Shown: piece by piece, positions 35,982-44,953 of the stretch | How positions within the stretch are numbered: the stretch's first letter is position 1 | How the letters are laid out: every line of letters starts with the position of its first letter | Source: Alistipes sp. | Lineage (GTDB): Bacteria; Bacteroidota; Bacteroidia; Bacteroidales; Rikenellaceae | DNA length: 64,000 nt | Direction: 5' to 3' | NCBI GenBank assembly: GCA_017520545.1 | Contig: JAFXFM010000023.1 | Span: 1 to 64,000, forward strand | Translations under genes and position numbers: made by a program | The notes under the pieces: model-generated | The model's database searches: none | What the model was told of the DNA's origin: nothing | Seen by the model: only the letters and a program-made list of their open reading frames with translations

Positions 35982-36632
35982 CTATTGATTGTTATTCTCC
36001 TCGGCAGCCTTCACAAAGTAGGCAACCTTTTCGAGAATGGTTGTAATATCGTAGTTCTCCACCACAATTCCCTGTGGGAAGTTCATCGGCACCGAGGTAA
36101 AGTTCAGCACACCCTTGATACCCGCATTGATAATTGGCACGGTATATTGAGCAGCCAACGACGACGGCAACGAGATAATCACAATACTGATATCGTTATT
36201 CTCGACCACCTCCTCGAAGTCGTTTATGTGGTAGCACGGGATATCCATAATGGTCTGCCCCACTTTCGCCTCATCAACATCAAAGGAGGCTGTGATGCGT
36301 ATATTCAACTGCTTTGAATTGAAGTACTTGGTAATCGCCTGACCGAGGTGGCCCATACCCATAACCGCCACCTTCATTGTATTCTCGCTATATAGTATCG
36401 AGTCGATAAAGTCAATAAGCACCTTCACGTCGTAGCCCTTCTTCGTATCGCTCGAAAAGCCTATGAGCATCAAGTCGCGACGCACCTGCACAGCCGTAAT
36501 GCCGTGCATACCCGCCAAGATATGCGAAAACACGTGGGTTATACCTCGGCGATGACACGCCAAGAGTGTACGGCGATACTCACTAAGTCGCTCGATGGTC
36601 TTCTCCGGTATCGGGGTTTGGATATTTGGCAT
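35982..36632 (-). CDS. rex: Redox-sensing transcriptional repressor Rex
   Basis: 216-residue NADH/NAD+ sensor. An N-terminal winged helix (about 1-80, KTIERLSEYRRTLLA and VRRDLMLIG) is followed by a Rossmann domain with VAVMGMGHLGQAI, and a C-terminal swap helix. Rex releases DNA when NADH rises. Known regulons in other bacteria include NADH-linked dehydrogenases and rnf/nad genes, which makes the nearby nadE-rnf operon a reasonable target. No TTGTGAA-type Rex box was seen at that promoter, although a palindrome is there. It lies 2 nt upstream of the FMN adenylyltransferase gene. Confidence 0.93.
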   Translation of the reverse strand: MPNIQTPIPEKTIERLSEYRRTLLACHRRGITHVFSHILAGMHGITAVQVRRDLMLIGFSSDTKKGYDVKVLIDFIDSILYSENTMKVAVMGMGHLGQAITKYFNSKQLNIRITASFDVDEAKVGQTIMDIPCYHINDFEEVVENNDISIVIISLPSSLAAQYTVPIINAGIKGVLNFTSVPMNFPQGIVVENYDITTILEKVAYFVKAAEENNNQ

Positions 36633-36640
36633 ATAAACTC

Positions 36641-38167
36641 TTATTCGAAAGTTACGGTATAGTCCTTATTGTAGCTCTGCTTCACCCACTCTTGATTTAC
36701 ATAGATGCCCGTTTCGCTATCCTTTTTGAAGCGGTATGGCGTACACAAAGGCACAAAATACTCTCCCACCAAGCCCTCTGACAACTTATCGTTGTAGAGC
36801 GCTCGTATAAACAATGTAGCGGCATCGTAGCCACGGAATGCAAAGAGTGAAGGTATCATACCATACGAGCGGATAAAACGCTTCTCGAAGGTTCTAATCG
36901 TCGGATTTATGGTGTGCGAGAAGTAGTTTGACACCATTGTTACACCACTCTTGTAGAGAGATATCTTCTCCAAACTTGCAAATCGGGTCCAGCTATGGCT
37001 TCCAAGAAGAATAAACGGCTGTGCACCATTGTAGCGAGTGAGAGATTGACGTACCGTATGCAAAGCGTTCAAAAGACGGTCCACCTCGACCTCGTTGTTG
37101 GAGGTAACAACAACTACAGGTTGGTCGTTACCACGTATCAACGCCACCAACTCGTTCACATTTCGTCCCACTTGGTGCGGCTGCTCGGTGAGGTAGCGCT
37201 TCTCCACCACCTTCGAACTATCGGGCAACATCGCACGTATAGCCTTATCGAACTTTTCATCCACATTCTGTGTCGAGATGATAATCACCCTTCTATCTCC
37301 GTTGAACAACTCGCGCAGTTTCGTCATTCTGGTATCCGGCGTAGGTGCCATTTGGAAGAGCGAATTGCTCTTCGTATCGGTAAGAGTAGCCAATGGCGAC
37401 ACCACCGGAATACCCTTGCCCTCCAATGCGGCAAGCACAGGTTTCATATCCTCCTCATAGACAGGTCCCACAACCAAGTCGGCTTTGTCGAGTGCGCCCG
37501 ACGCAATAATCTCGGCTATGCGCACCGAATCACGCGCAGTATTATAAACATCGAGATTGACCGAGTGCCCCGAAAGGCGCACACTATCCACGCCCATCAG
37601 GAAACCGCGATAGAAGTCGATATAGTTCTTCGCAGGTCTATCCTCTGCGCCAAATGGCAACATCAGCACGACGTTGGCTCTCTCACCACGCTTCAACGTG
37701 CGAAGTTTCACCTGTAAAGGTACCGGGTTATTTGCCGATGCAGGGAGTTTGTTCTCGGTGATGAATTGCTCCAAAATTCGGGTAGCCTTCTCAACCATTG
37801 TCGCCAGCTTCCGCTCCTCGGCAACACTCTCGGCGGTAGAGGCAACAACTACCTCCTCCGACCTCTCTGCCTTGTTCTCAGCCTTATCCACATTTGCACG
37901 TCGCTCACGTCGCTCCTCAGCTACTCGCTCCGTCTTTGGTATTCGGAGTTTCTGACCCACCGAGAGGATATCCGAAAGGTCGTCATTTGCTGCTCTCAAC
38001 TCCTCCACAGTGATTCCGTTCTCACGAGCCAACGAGTAGATTGTATCGCCCTTCTCCACTTTGTAGGTGAAATATCGCTTTCCGTCAGTGTGAACAGTAC
38101 TCTCTGCCGAGGCCGGTACCACAGCTGTAACGAGCAAGAACATTAGGGTTATTATCAAACTGCGCAT
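36641..38167 (-). CDS. LysM domain protein with periplasmic-binding-like domain
   Basis: 508 residues. The signal peptide (about 1-22) is followed by one LysM peptidoglycan-binding module (about 29-74: YKVEKGDTIYSLARENGITV). A charged linker leads to a type-I periplasmic-binding fold (about 145-500) with VNLDVYNTARDSV and ADLVVGPVYEEDM, as in branched-chain amino acid binding proteins. Such architectures are common in Bacteroidales, where no partner ABC transporter is present, suggesting a wall-anchored sensor or structural role rather than transport. Function unproven. It is in a close string with the dnaQ-like gene (17 nt) and rex (8 nt). Confidence 0.82.
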   Translation of the reverse strand: MRSLIITLMFLLVTAVVPASAESTVHTDGKRYFTYKVEKGDTIYSLARENGITVEELRAANDDLSDILSVGQKLRIPKTERVAEERRERRANVDKAENKAERSEEVVVASTAESVAEERKLATMVEKATRILEQFITENKLPASANNPVPLQVKLRTLKRGERANVVLMLPFGAEDRPAKNYIDFYRGFLMGVDSVRLSGHSVNLDVYNTARDSVRIAEIIASGALDKADLVVGPVYEEDMKPVLAALEGKGIPVVSPLATLTDTKSNSLFQMAPTPDTRMTKLRELFNGDRRVIIISTQNVDEKFDKAIRAMLPDSSKVVEKRYLTEQPHQVGRNVNELVALIRGNDQPVVVVTSNNEVEVDRLLNALHTVRQSLTRYNGAQPFILLGSHSWTRFASLEKISLYKSGVTMVSNYFSHTINPTIRTFEKRFIRSYGMIPSLFAFRGYDAATLFIRALYNDKLSEGLVGEYFVPLCTPYRFKKDSETGIYVNQEWVKQSYNKDYTVTFE

Positions 38168-38184
38168 CTTCTTGTAGTGTAAAT

Positions 38185-38958
38185 CTATTTAAGTCGTAAC
38201 TTTATCTCGGTAAAAATCTTTTTGGTATAGTTTGGAAAATCTCCATTCATAATCCAATCGTAGTAACTCGGCTCTCGGCGAAAGATATCCTCCACCGCCT
38301 GTCCCTTGTACTTGCCAAAGGTAAAGAGCTCTCTCCCCTTCTCGTCGTAACCTATGCGACCTGCAAAGTCTGCCGTCTTGCCACGCGAGGAGAACTCCGA
38401 GAGGAAATCCACGCTATTTTCGAGGTCGCCATAGCGGTCCAACTGCGAACACAGCACCTCGTATGTTGCCATCGTGTCGGCATCGGCGCTATGTGCCGCC
38501 TCCAACTCCTTACCACAGTAGAAGCGATAGGCTGCAACCAACGTGCGCTCCTCCTTCTTGTGGAAGATGTTCTGCACATCGACATACTTCGCCCTCTTGA
38601 AGAAATCGACATCTACTCCTGCTCGCATAAACTCCTCCGCCAACATTGGAAGGTCGAAGCGGTTGGAGTTGAAGCCGCAGAAGTCGCAACCCTCCAAGTA
38701 TGCCCTCAACGACTTGGCATATTGACGGAACGTCGGGCAATCCTTCACATCATCATCGGTGATGTGATGCACCGCAGTAGCCTCCGCCGGAATAGGCATC
38801 TCGGGATTTATACGCTTGGTCTTCGCCTCGCCACCATCTATCGAACCATCGGGCATAACCTTTACAACCGATATCTCGACAATGCGGTCTGTGGATATAT
38901 TGGTGCCCGTGGTCTCCAAGTCGAAGAAGACCATCGGGCGCTTCAAATTTAGTTTCAT
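38185..38958 (-). CDS. DnaQ-like 3'-5' exonuclease
   Basis: 257 residues from ATG 38958. An ATG four codons upstream lies in the heptamer repeat (ATGGCTAAC), so it is treated as repeat-derived. DEDDh exonuclease fold: Exo I FFDLETTGTN, Exo II GFNSNRFDLPML, Exo III His in AHSADADTM. About 80 further residues form a domain often found in the Bacteroidota proofreading subunit. Its place right after dnaN suggests the polymerase III epsilon function for the proofreading-less DnaE at 14.5 kb; other DNA-repair use cannot be excluded. Confidence 0.87.
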   Translation of the reverse strand: MKLNLKRPMVFFDLETTGTNISTDRIVEISVVKVMPDGSIDGGEAKTKRINPEMPIPAEATAVHHITDDDVKDCPTFRQYAKSLRAYLEGCDFCGFNSNRFDLPMLAEEFMRAGVDVDFFKRAKYVDVQNIFHKKEERTLVAAYRFYCGKELEAAHSADADTMATYEVLCSQLDRYGDLENSVDFLSEFSSRGKTADFAGRIGYDEKGRELFTFGKYKGQAVEDIFRREPSYYDWIMNGDFPNYTKKIFTEIKLRLK

Positions 38959-38960
38959 AT

Positions 38961-39000
38961 TGTTAGCCATTAGCTATTAGCCATTAGCCATTAGCTTTTT
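38961..39000. repeat. Heptamer repeat (TTAGCCA) upstream of the dnaQ-like gene
   Basis: GTTAGCCATTAGCTATTAGC, then two more CATTAGC units: about five 7-bp units running into the 5' end of the gene. Confidence 0.8.
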
Positions 39001-39027
39001 AGTTTTCCGCTTTCAGTTTTCCGTTTT

Positions 39028-39120
39028 AATCCTGCTTCGCAGGCTTTTCCTCCTCGCGGCTCGGCATAGTGCAAACAAGTTTGCCCTCTGCTCTCGCTCC
39101 GCAGCGTCGGTTCCGTTTTC
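39028..39120 (+). repeat. Dispersed repeat family B, full copy
   Basis: Begins AATCCTGC-TTC-GCAGG (5-bp hairpin), continues CTTTTCCTCCTCGCGG and ends GCGTCGGTTCCG. Flanked on both sides by CGTTTTCC heptamers. It is nearly identical, in reverse, to 43021-43110. Confidence 0.8.
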
Positions 39121-39133
39121 CGTTTTCCGTTTT

Positions 39134-40258
39134 TTATGCATTAATCATCATCGGCATCAGCAACATCAATGTCGAAGAGCTCTGAACGTCATCGTATACA
39201 GGCTTGTAGACACCTGCACGGCTCGAATCTGCCAACTCTACGAGAATTGTAGGGGTTTCGATGTTCGAGAGAATCTCCACGAGGAATGTCGATTTGAAGC
39301 CGATTGTGATAGGGTCGCCCTCGTAGCTGCACGACAACGACTCGTTAGCCGAAATCGAGAAGTTTACATCCTGCGCTGCAAGCACAACCTTGTTATTCTT
39401 AATATCCAAGCGGATAAGGTTGGTGCTTGGGTTCGAGCAGACAGCCACACGCTTGATTGCGTTCAACAATCCTACACGGTCCACCAACAACTTGTTAGGG
39501 TTCTCCTGCGGTATAACTACGTTGTAGTTAGGGTATGCTCCCTCGATAAGGCGGCAAACCAAAGTGCTCGACGACAACTCGAATACTACATTCTTCTGGT
39601 CGAAGGTCATCTTCACCTCGCCCTCCTCCTTCAAGAGGATATTCTTCAACAAGTTTGCAGGCTTCTTTGGCAAGATAAACGCAGCCTTAACGCCACAAGC
39701 GCACTCTACGGTGTGCTTAACCAACTTGTGAGCATCGGTAGCCACACAGGTAAGTTCAGTCTCGTCGAGGTTGAAATATACACCATTCATCACCGGACGC
39801 AACTCATCGTCTGCCGTCGCGAAGATGGTCTTGTTGATACCGTTTACCAAAACATCTACATCGAGCGATACCTCGGTCTTCTCCTCCGACAACTCGTGAG
39901 TCTGAGGGTAGCTTACCGGGTTTGCTCCCGGAACCGACGACTGACCGCTGTTCCAAGCGATGCAAATCTCCCAATTCTCCTCGTTCACCTCAAACGTAAG
40001 AGGCATCTCCGAACACTCCTTCAACACGTCGAGCATCAACTTTGCAGGTGCTGCCACAGTGCCCTCTTTCTCGACATTATCGACATTGATGGTGCCTACG
40101 AGTGTTGTTTCGAGGTCCGATGTGGTAACCTTCAAAACATCACCCTCCAACTCCATCAAGAAGTAGTCGAGAATCGGAAGTGTGTTCTTGCTGTTGATAA
40201 CCTTGCCGGTTGTCGCCAATAACGACAACAAAGCCGAACTTGATACTGTAAATTTCAT
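39134..40258 (-). CDS. dnaN: DNA polymerase III beta subunit (sliding clamp)
   Basis: 374-residue ring-forming processivity clamp with three repeated folds of about 120 residues. Recognisable stretches are LPILDYFLMELEGD, RPVMNGVYFNL (second domain), CRLIEGAYPNY and the C-terminal ending MLLMPMMINA, corresponding to the usual MPMR(L/V) end. It serves dnaE and the adjacent exonuclease. The upstream 339 nt (40259-40597) hold no gene, only repeats; no clean -7 box was found. Confidence 0.96.
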   Translation of the reverse strand: MKFTVSSSALLSLLATTGKVINSKNTLPILDYFLMELEGDVLKVTTSDLETTLVGTINVDNVEKEGTVAAPAKLMLDVLKECSEMPLTFEVNEENWEICIAWNSGQSSVPGANPVSYPQTHELSEEKTEVSLDVDVLVNGINKTIFATADDELRPVMNGVYFNLDETELTCVATDAHKLVKHTVECACGVKAAFILPKKPANLLKNILLKEEGEVKMTFDQKNVVFELSSSTLVCRLIEGAYPNYNVVIPQENPNKLLVDRVGLLNAIKRVAVCSNPSTNLIRLDIKNNKVVLAAQDVNFSISANESLSCSYEGDPITIGFKSTFLVEILSNIETPTILVELADSSRAGVYKPVYDDVQSSSTLMLLMPMMINA

Positions 40259-40362
40259 AATTTCTGTTACTTTTTATGTTTGTTAATAATACTTTAAGTT
40301 TCTGGTTACCTACAATCTCTTACAGAGTGGGAGGAATTATGAAATTATTCCATCTTGACATT

Positions 40363-40395
40363 CCCCCTAAATCCCCCTTTGGCAAAGGGGGACTT
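40363..40395 (-). repeat. Single C/G-rich palindromic element
   Basis: CCCCCTAAATCCCCCTTTGG then CAAAGGGGGACTT. It is the reverse-oriented relative of the 68-bp units at 19.98-20.23 kb, sharing AAGTCCCCCT and GGGGGATTTAGGGGG. Confidence 0.75.
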
Positions 40396-40476
40396 GTCGT
40401 TCGGTGTCCCTCACTCCGTTAAGATTTCTGCTATTTTTTATGTTTGTACTATTTTGTTTGTGTTTGCTTTTTTTAT

Positions 40477-40600
40477 AGGGGTTACTGGGGATTACTGGGG
40501 GCGGGCGTTCCGCCCTTTATGGGGGCGCTCACTCCGTTCGCTTTATAGGGAGCGTTTTCCGCTTTCAGTTTTCCGCTTTCCGTTTTCCGTTTTCCGTTTA
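40477..40600. repeat. GTTACTGGGG repeat plus CGTTTTCC heptamers
   Basis: GGGGTTACTGGGGATTACTG, then GGGGGCGGGCGTTCCGCCC (hairpin), a GC-rich stretch and TTTTCCGCTTTCAG-type 7-bp units that run up to the end of the uridine phosphorylase gene. Spacer 40259-40597 has no coding sequence. Confidence 0.75.
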
Positions 40601-41482
40601 AATCGTTGCTAACTTGTTAAGGGCATCGACCACCATCTCGCGGACGAATGGCTTGTAGTCGGTGCAGGCGTCCTTCGCAATGCGCTGGGCGATTATAGTG
40701 CAAATCGTACCCGCCTTGTGGCCCATAAGCGCTGCCAAGCCTGCCAATGCCGACGACTCCATCTCGAAGTTCGTGATACGTCGTCCTTCGAAGCGGAACG
40801 ACTCAATCTTCTCGTTCAACTTCAAATCCTGCGGTTGAAGGCGCACCCAACGTCCCTGCGGAGCATAGAAGCCCGGTGCTGCAATGGTAATACCCTCGCG
40901 TGTAACGTCTTTAAAGAGCTCAAATAACGACTCGTCAGCGTCGATGAAGTATGGTGCTGTGAGTTGCGGATTCCAACCCGTATGCGCCACAAAAGCCTTC
41001 TCAATGGCGAGGTCGCACACATCGTTACGTCCTGCGTAGTAGTTGAGCAAGCCGTCGAAGCCCACCGAAGTGCGGGCAAATACTCGCTCGCCAACATTTA
41101 TATCCTCCTGCAACGCTCCCGAAGTACCGAGGCGCACGAGTGTAAGCTGCTTAAACTCCTCCTTGACCTGACGTGTGGCAAAGTCGATATTCGCCAAGGC
41201 GTCCAACTCGGTAACCACGATGTCGATATTGTCGGTACCGATACCCGTAGAGAGCGCAGTCATACGACGACCCTTGTAGGTTCCCGTTATAGTCTTGAAC
41301 TCGCGGCTTGCCACGTCGCACTCGATATTATCGAAGAACGAGGCTATCAGCTCTACACGTCCGGGGTCGCCCACCAAAATCACAATATCCGAAATTTGCT
41401 CGGGGCGAAGATGAAGATGGAATATCGAACCGTCCTCATTTATAATAAGTTCCGATGCCGGAATAACTCTCTTTTCGCTCAT
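40598..41482 (-). CDS. Nucleoside (uridine) phosphorylase
   Basis: 294-residue NP-I family phosphorylase that splits a nucleoside with phosphate to base and ribose-1-phosphate. Motifs: VILVGDPGRVELIA near the N-terminus (phosphate-binding Gly/Arg), LVRLGTSGALQ in the centre, and NFEMESSALAGLAALMG at about 240-256 with the ribose-binding Met-Glu. The length and FEMES box favour uridine phosphorylase over PNP. Salvage of pyrimidine nucleosides, cytosolic. Single gene, divergent from glmM. Confidence 0.88.
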   Translation of the reverse strand: MSEKRVIPASELIINEDGSIFHLHLRPEQISDIVILVGDPGRVELIASFFDNIECDVASREFKTITGTYKGRRMTALSTGIGTDNIDIVVTELDALANIDFATRQVKEEFKQLTLVRLGTSGALQEDINVGERVFARTSVGFDGLLNYYAGRNDVCDLAIEKAFVAHTGWNPQLTAPYFIDADESLFELFKDVTREGITIAAPGFYAPQGRWVRLQPQDLKLNEKIESFRFEGRRITNFEMESSALAGLAALMGHKAGTICTIIAQRIAKDACTDYKPFVREMVVDALNKLATI

Positions 41483-41594
41483 AATTTTTCTTTTTAGCAG
41501 TTATACTCTTGGATATTTGGCATAAAAATAGTATATTTACATCGATTTTCAAAACAAAACAACAATTTTTTTATTAAAAATAAAAACTACTACT

Positions 41595-42983
41595 ATGACA
41601 CTCATTAAATCTATCTCCGGTATTCGCGGAACGATAGGCGGCGAAGTGGGTGAGAACCTAACCCCTATCGACATCGTAAAATTCACTATTGCCTACACCC
41701 GTTTTATTGCAGGCAAGAATAGCGCCAAACGTTTGCGCATCGTCGTAGGTCGCGACGCCCGCATCTCGGGCGAGATGGTGAACGATATCATCGAAGGAAC
41801 GCTCCTCGGCTGTGGTGTCGATGTTATCAATGTTGGTCTTTGCACCACCCCGGGTACCGAAATGGCGGTTATCACTCACAAGGCTGACGGCGGTATCATC
41901 ATCACCGCATCGCACAATCCAAAGCAGTGGAACGCATTGAAGCTCCTCAACGAGAAGGGCGAGTTCCTCAACGCTGCCGAGGGTCAGCAGGTGCTCGCTT
42001 TGGCAGAGCAGGAGGACTTCATCTTCCCTGACGTAGAGAACATCGGAAAGGTGATTTCGCGCGAGGACTTCAACCCTACGCATATCGACCAAGTACTTGC
42101 TCTTAACCTCGTTGATGTTGAGAAGGTTAAGGCACGCAAGTTCAAGGTCGTAGTAGACGCCGTAAATTCGATTGGCGGTGTTGTAATTCCCGCACTCTTG
42201 GAGAAGCTCGGTTGCGAGGTTGTAAAGCTCAACTGCGAGCCTAACGGACAATTTGCACACAACCCTGAGCCACTTCCGCAAAACCTCACCGAGATTTCGG
42301 AGGTTATCGTTCGCGAGAAGGCTGACCTCGGTGTCGTAGTCGATCCTGACGTGGACCGCTTGGCACTTGTAAATGAGGACGGCACAATGTTTGGTGAGGA
42401 GTACACTTTGGTTGCGGTTGCGGACTATATCCTCACCCACACCAAGGGTAACACCTGCTCGAACCTCTCCTCTTCGCGTGCGTTGTGCGACGTTACCGTA
42501 GCGCACGGTGCTTCGTATGCGGCTTCGGCTGTGGGCGAGGTGAACGTGGTTACCAAGATGAAGGAGACAGGCGCAGTTATCGGTGGCGAGGGCAATGGCG
42601 GAGTTATCTACCCTGAATTGCACTACGGTCGCGATGCGTTGGTTGGCGTAGCATTGTTCCTCACCTACCTTGCCGACTTGGGTTGCACGATGACTCAGTT
42701 GCGTTTGCGCTACCCTGCATACTTCGCTTCGAAGAATAAGATTGAGCTTACACCTGCGATTGACGTGGACAAGGTGCTGGCTACAATCAAGGAGCGTTAC
42801 GCACACGAGCGCGTGAATGATATTGATGGTGTGAAGATTGACTTCCTCCCATATTGGGTGCACCTTCGCAAGTCGAACACCGAGCCTATTATCCGCATCT
42901 ACACCGAGGCAAAGACTCAGGAGATAGCCGACGAGGTAGCCGAGAAGTTCATTGCCGAGATTAAGGAGATTTGCAATCTCTAA
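41595..42983 (+). CDS. glmM: Phosphoglucosamine mutase
   Basis: Interconverts glucosamine-6-P and glucosamine-1-P for UDP-GlcNAc. 462 residues of the alpha-D-phosphohexomutase family: GRDARISGEM near residue 50, the phosphoserine loop ITASHNPKQWN at about 96-106, the Mg loop VDPDVDRLAL at about 250, and the sugar loop GEGNGGVIYPE. The GEGNGG and RKSNTEPIIRIY phosphate loop match the Bacteroidota GlmM type, but phosphomannomutase/phosphoglucomutase activity cannot be ruled out. Divergent from the uridine phosphorylase. Confidence 0.88.
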   Translation: MTLIKSISGIRGTIGGEVGENLTPIDIVKFTIAYTRFIAGKNSAKRLRIVVGRDARISGEMVNDIIEGTLLGCGVDVINVGLCTTPGTEMAVITHKADGGIIITASHNPKQWNALKLLNEKGEFLNAAEGQQVLALAEQEDFIFPDVENIGKVISREDFNPTHIDQVLALNLVDVEKVKARKFKVVVDAVNSIGGVVIPALLEKLGCEVVKLNCEPNGQFAHNPEPLPQNLTEISEVIVREKADLGVVVDPDVDRLALVNEDGTMFGEEYTLVAVADYILTHTKGNTCSNLSSSRALCDVTVAHGASYAASAVGEVNVVTKMKETGAVIGGEGNGGVIYPELHYGRDALVGVALFLTYLADLGCTMTQLRLRYPAYFASKNKIELTPAIDVDKVLATIKERYAHERVNDIDGVKIDFLPYWVHLRKSNTEPIIRIYTEAKTQEIADEVAEKFIAEIKEICNL

Positions 42984-43320
42984 AACGGAAAACTGAAAAC
43001 GGAAAACGGAAAACTGAAAACGGAACCGACGCTGCGGAGCGAGAGCAGAGGGCAAGCTTGTTTGCACTATGCCGAGCCGCGAGGAGGAAAAGCCTGCGAA
43101 GCAGGATTAAAACGGAAAACTTTTTTTGATAGAGTACAGAGAGCGACACAAAATAAGTTGGTAGCGCACCCCAGTAAAGGGCGGAACGCCCGCCCCCAGT
43201 AAGCACCGAAGGTGCACCCCCAGTAAACCCCAGAATAGCCTGCGCCTTGACAAGGGTTGGAGTTCGGGGTGCGCAAAAACTAATTCTCAATTTTTAATTC
43301 TTAATTTTTAATTTTTAATT
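42980..43320. repeat. Composite repeat spacer after glmM
   Basis: Contents in order: GGAAAAC-type heptamers (42980-43020), a reverse family-B copy (43021-43110), more heptamers, CCCCAGTAA decamers with the hairpin GGGCGGAACGCCC (43163-43275), and AATTTTT heptamers (43283-43320) that end at the dipeptidase GTG. No gene is visible. Confidence 0.8.
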
Positions 43321-44682
43321 GTGAAACGCGTTCAAGACTATATTTCAAAGAATAGAGATCGATTTCTCGACGAGTTATTCGAGGTGTTGCGTATCCCCTC
43401 GATAAGTGCGCAATCGTCGCACAAGGAGGATATGATTAGGTGTGCCGAGCATCTCGCCAAGGCGTTGGCTGTGGCAGGTGCTGACTCTACCGAGGTTATT
43501 CCTACCGAGGGTAACCCCGTTGTATATGCCGAGAAAATCATCTCGCCCGAGGCAAAGACCGTACTCGTTTATGGCCACTACGACGTTATGCCTGTGGACC
43601 CTCGCGAGGAGTGGAACACCGACCCTTTCGAGCCTACAATCATCAACAACCGCATCTACGGACGTGGTGCCGACGACGACAAAGGTCAGTCGTTTATGCA
43701 CATCAAGGCCTTCGAGGCGATGTGTGCCACCGACTCCCTCCCTTGCAACGTCAAGTTTATGCTCGAAGGCGAGGAGGAGATTGGCTCCCCTTCACTCTAC
43801 GGCTTCTGCGAGGAGTACAAGGAGAAGTTGAAGGCGGATATTATCCTTGTATCGGATACCTCGATGATTTCGCTCGATACGCCATCTATAACGTGCGGAT
43901 TGCGCGGTTTGACCTATATGGAGGTGGAGGTCATAGGACCTAACAAAGACCTCCATTCGGGCCTTTTTGGCGGTGCTGTGGCTAACCCTGCCAACGTGCT
44001 GACTCTCCTTGTGGCGTCGCTCGTCGATGAGGAGGGACACATCACCATACCCCACTTCTACGACAAGGTGCGCGAGCTTACTGCCGAGGAGCGCAAGGCG
44101 TTCAACGAGGCTCCATTCTCGCTCGACAGCTACAAGCAAGCCCTCGATATTGACGACGTTGAGGGCGAGGCTGGTTACACCACCATTGAGCGTACGGGTA
44201 TCCGCCCATCGCTCGACGTGAATGGCATTTGGGGCGGCTACACCGAGGAGGGCACAAAGACCGTTATCCCGTCGCGTGCCTACGCCAAAATCTCGATGCG
44301 CCTTGTTCCCGACCAAGATTTCGAGGAGATTGGACGCCTGTTCGAGGAGCATTTCCGCAACATCGCACCAAAGAGCGTGAAGGTGAATGTGAAGTTCCTG
44401 CACGGTGGTGCGCCTTACGTTTCGCCTACCGATATGGAGGCGTATAAGGCTGCCGAAAAGGCTGTTGAGGAGTCGTTCGGACGCAAGCCGTTGCCGTTCT
44501 ATTCGGGTGGCTCTATCCCTATCGTAAGCGGCTTTGAGCGCATCTTGGGCACGAAGTCTATCCTTATCGGCTTTGGACTTTCGGAGGACGCAATCCACTC
44601 ACCAAACGAGAGTTACGGTCTCGACCAATTCGACAAAGGCTTACAGACGATACCTTTATTCTATAAGTATTTTGCGGAGTAG
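43321..44682 (+). CDS. M20 family dipeptidase
   Basis: 453-residue zinc dipeptidase/carboxypeptidase of the M20A/CNDP type. Metal ligands are visible in YGHYDVMPVD (His, catalytic Asp), RGADDDKGQ (bridging Asp), and LEGEEEIGSPS (general-base Glu plus ligand Glu), with the lid domain about 190-350 and the C-terminal His in SEDAIHSPNES. No signal peptide: a cytosolic peptidase. The GTG start is accepted because no ATG lies between it and the conserved IPSIS motif. It begins straight after an AATTTTT heptamer array. Confidence 0.92.
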   Translation: MKRVQDYISKNRDRFLDELFEVLRIPSISAQSSHKEDMIRCAEHLAKALAVAGADSTEVIPTEGNPVVYAEKIISPEAKTVLVYGHYDVMPVDPREEWNTDPFEPTIINNRIYGRGADDDKGQSFMHIKAFEAMCATDSLPCNVKFMLEGEEEIGSPSLYGFCEEYKEKLKADIILVSDTSMISLDTPSITCGLRGLTYMEVEVIGPNKDLHSGLFGGAVANPANVLTLLVASLVDEEGHITIPHFYDKVRELTAEERKAFNEAPFSLDSYKQALDIDDVEGEAGYTTIERTGIRPSLDVNGIWGGYTEEGTKTVIPSRAYAKISMRLVPDQDFEEIGRLFEEHFRNIAPKSVKVNVKFLHGGAPYVSPTDMEAYKAAEKAVEESFGRKPLPFYSGGSIPIVSGFERILGTKSILIGFGLSEDAIHSPNESYGLDQFDKGLQTIPLFYKYFAE

Positions 44683-44683
44683 C

Positions 44684-44770
44684 GGCTAGTAACGGCTAGT
44701 AAGGGCTATTAAGGGCTAGTAAAGAAAGCGCGCACCCTTACTGGCCTTTACTGGCCTTTACTGGGGGCGC
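44684..44770 (+). repeat. Decamer palindromic array, copy 1
   Basis: GGCTAGTAAC-type 10-bp units, the core AGAAAGCGCGCACCC, then CTTTACTGGC units. The two arms are inverted relatives. Core and inner arms are repeated in reverse at 47637-47735. It is followed by GCACCTTCGGTGC and GTTACTGGGG units to 44812. Confidence 0.75.
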
Positions 44771-44844
44771 ACCTTCGGTGCTTACTGGGGGTTACTGGGG
44801 TAATTCTCCATTTTGCATTCCTATATACTCTCGGCTAAAAAAAA

Positions 44845-44897
44845 ATAAAAGTTTTCCGCTTTCCGCTTTCCGTTTTCCGTTTTTTTTACTATCTTTG
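44845..44897 (+). promoter_or_regulatory. Promoter region of the Fe-S scaffold/GGGtGRT operon
   Basis: TATCTTTG at 44890-44897 is preceded by an array of CTTTCCG heptamers that occupies the -33 region. The ATG is 56 nt downstream. Confidence 0.55.
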
Positions 44898-44953
44898 GTG
44901 CGAAAAGTGTAACTATATCTATAAACAGATACATTAAAACAAACTAAACAACT

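Noticed and set aside
41658..43067. Long open frame (469 codons) on the minus strand opposite glmM
   Set aside because: It is the antisense of a gene with clear family motifs, contains no recognisable domain, and its composition follows from the codon bias of glmM. Similar antisense frames at 32919-34184, 50035-51279 and 51336-52523 are rejected for the same reason.
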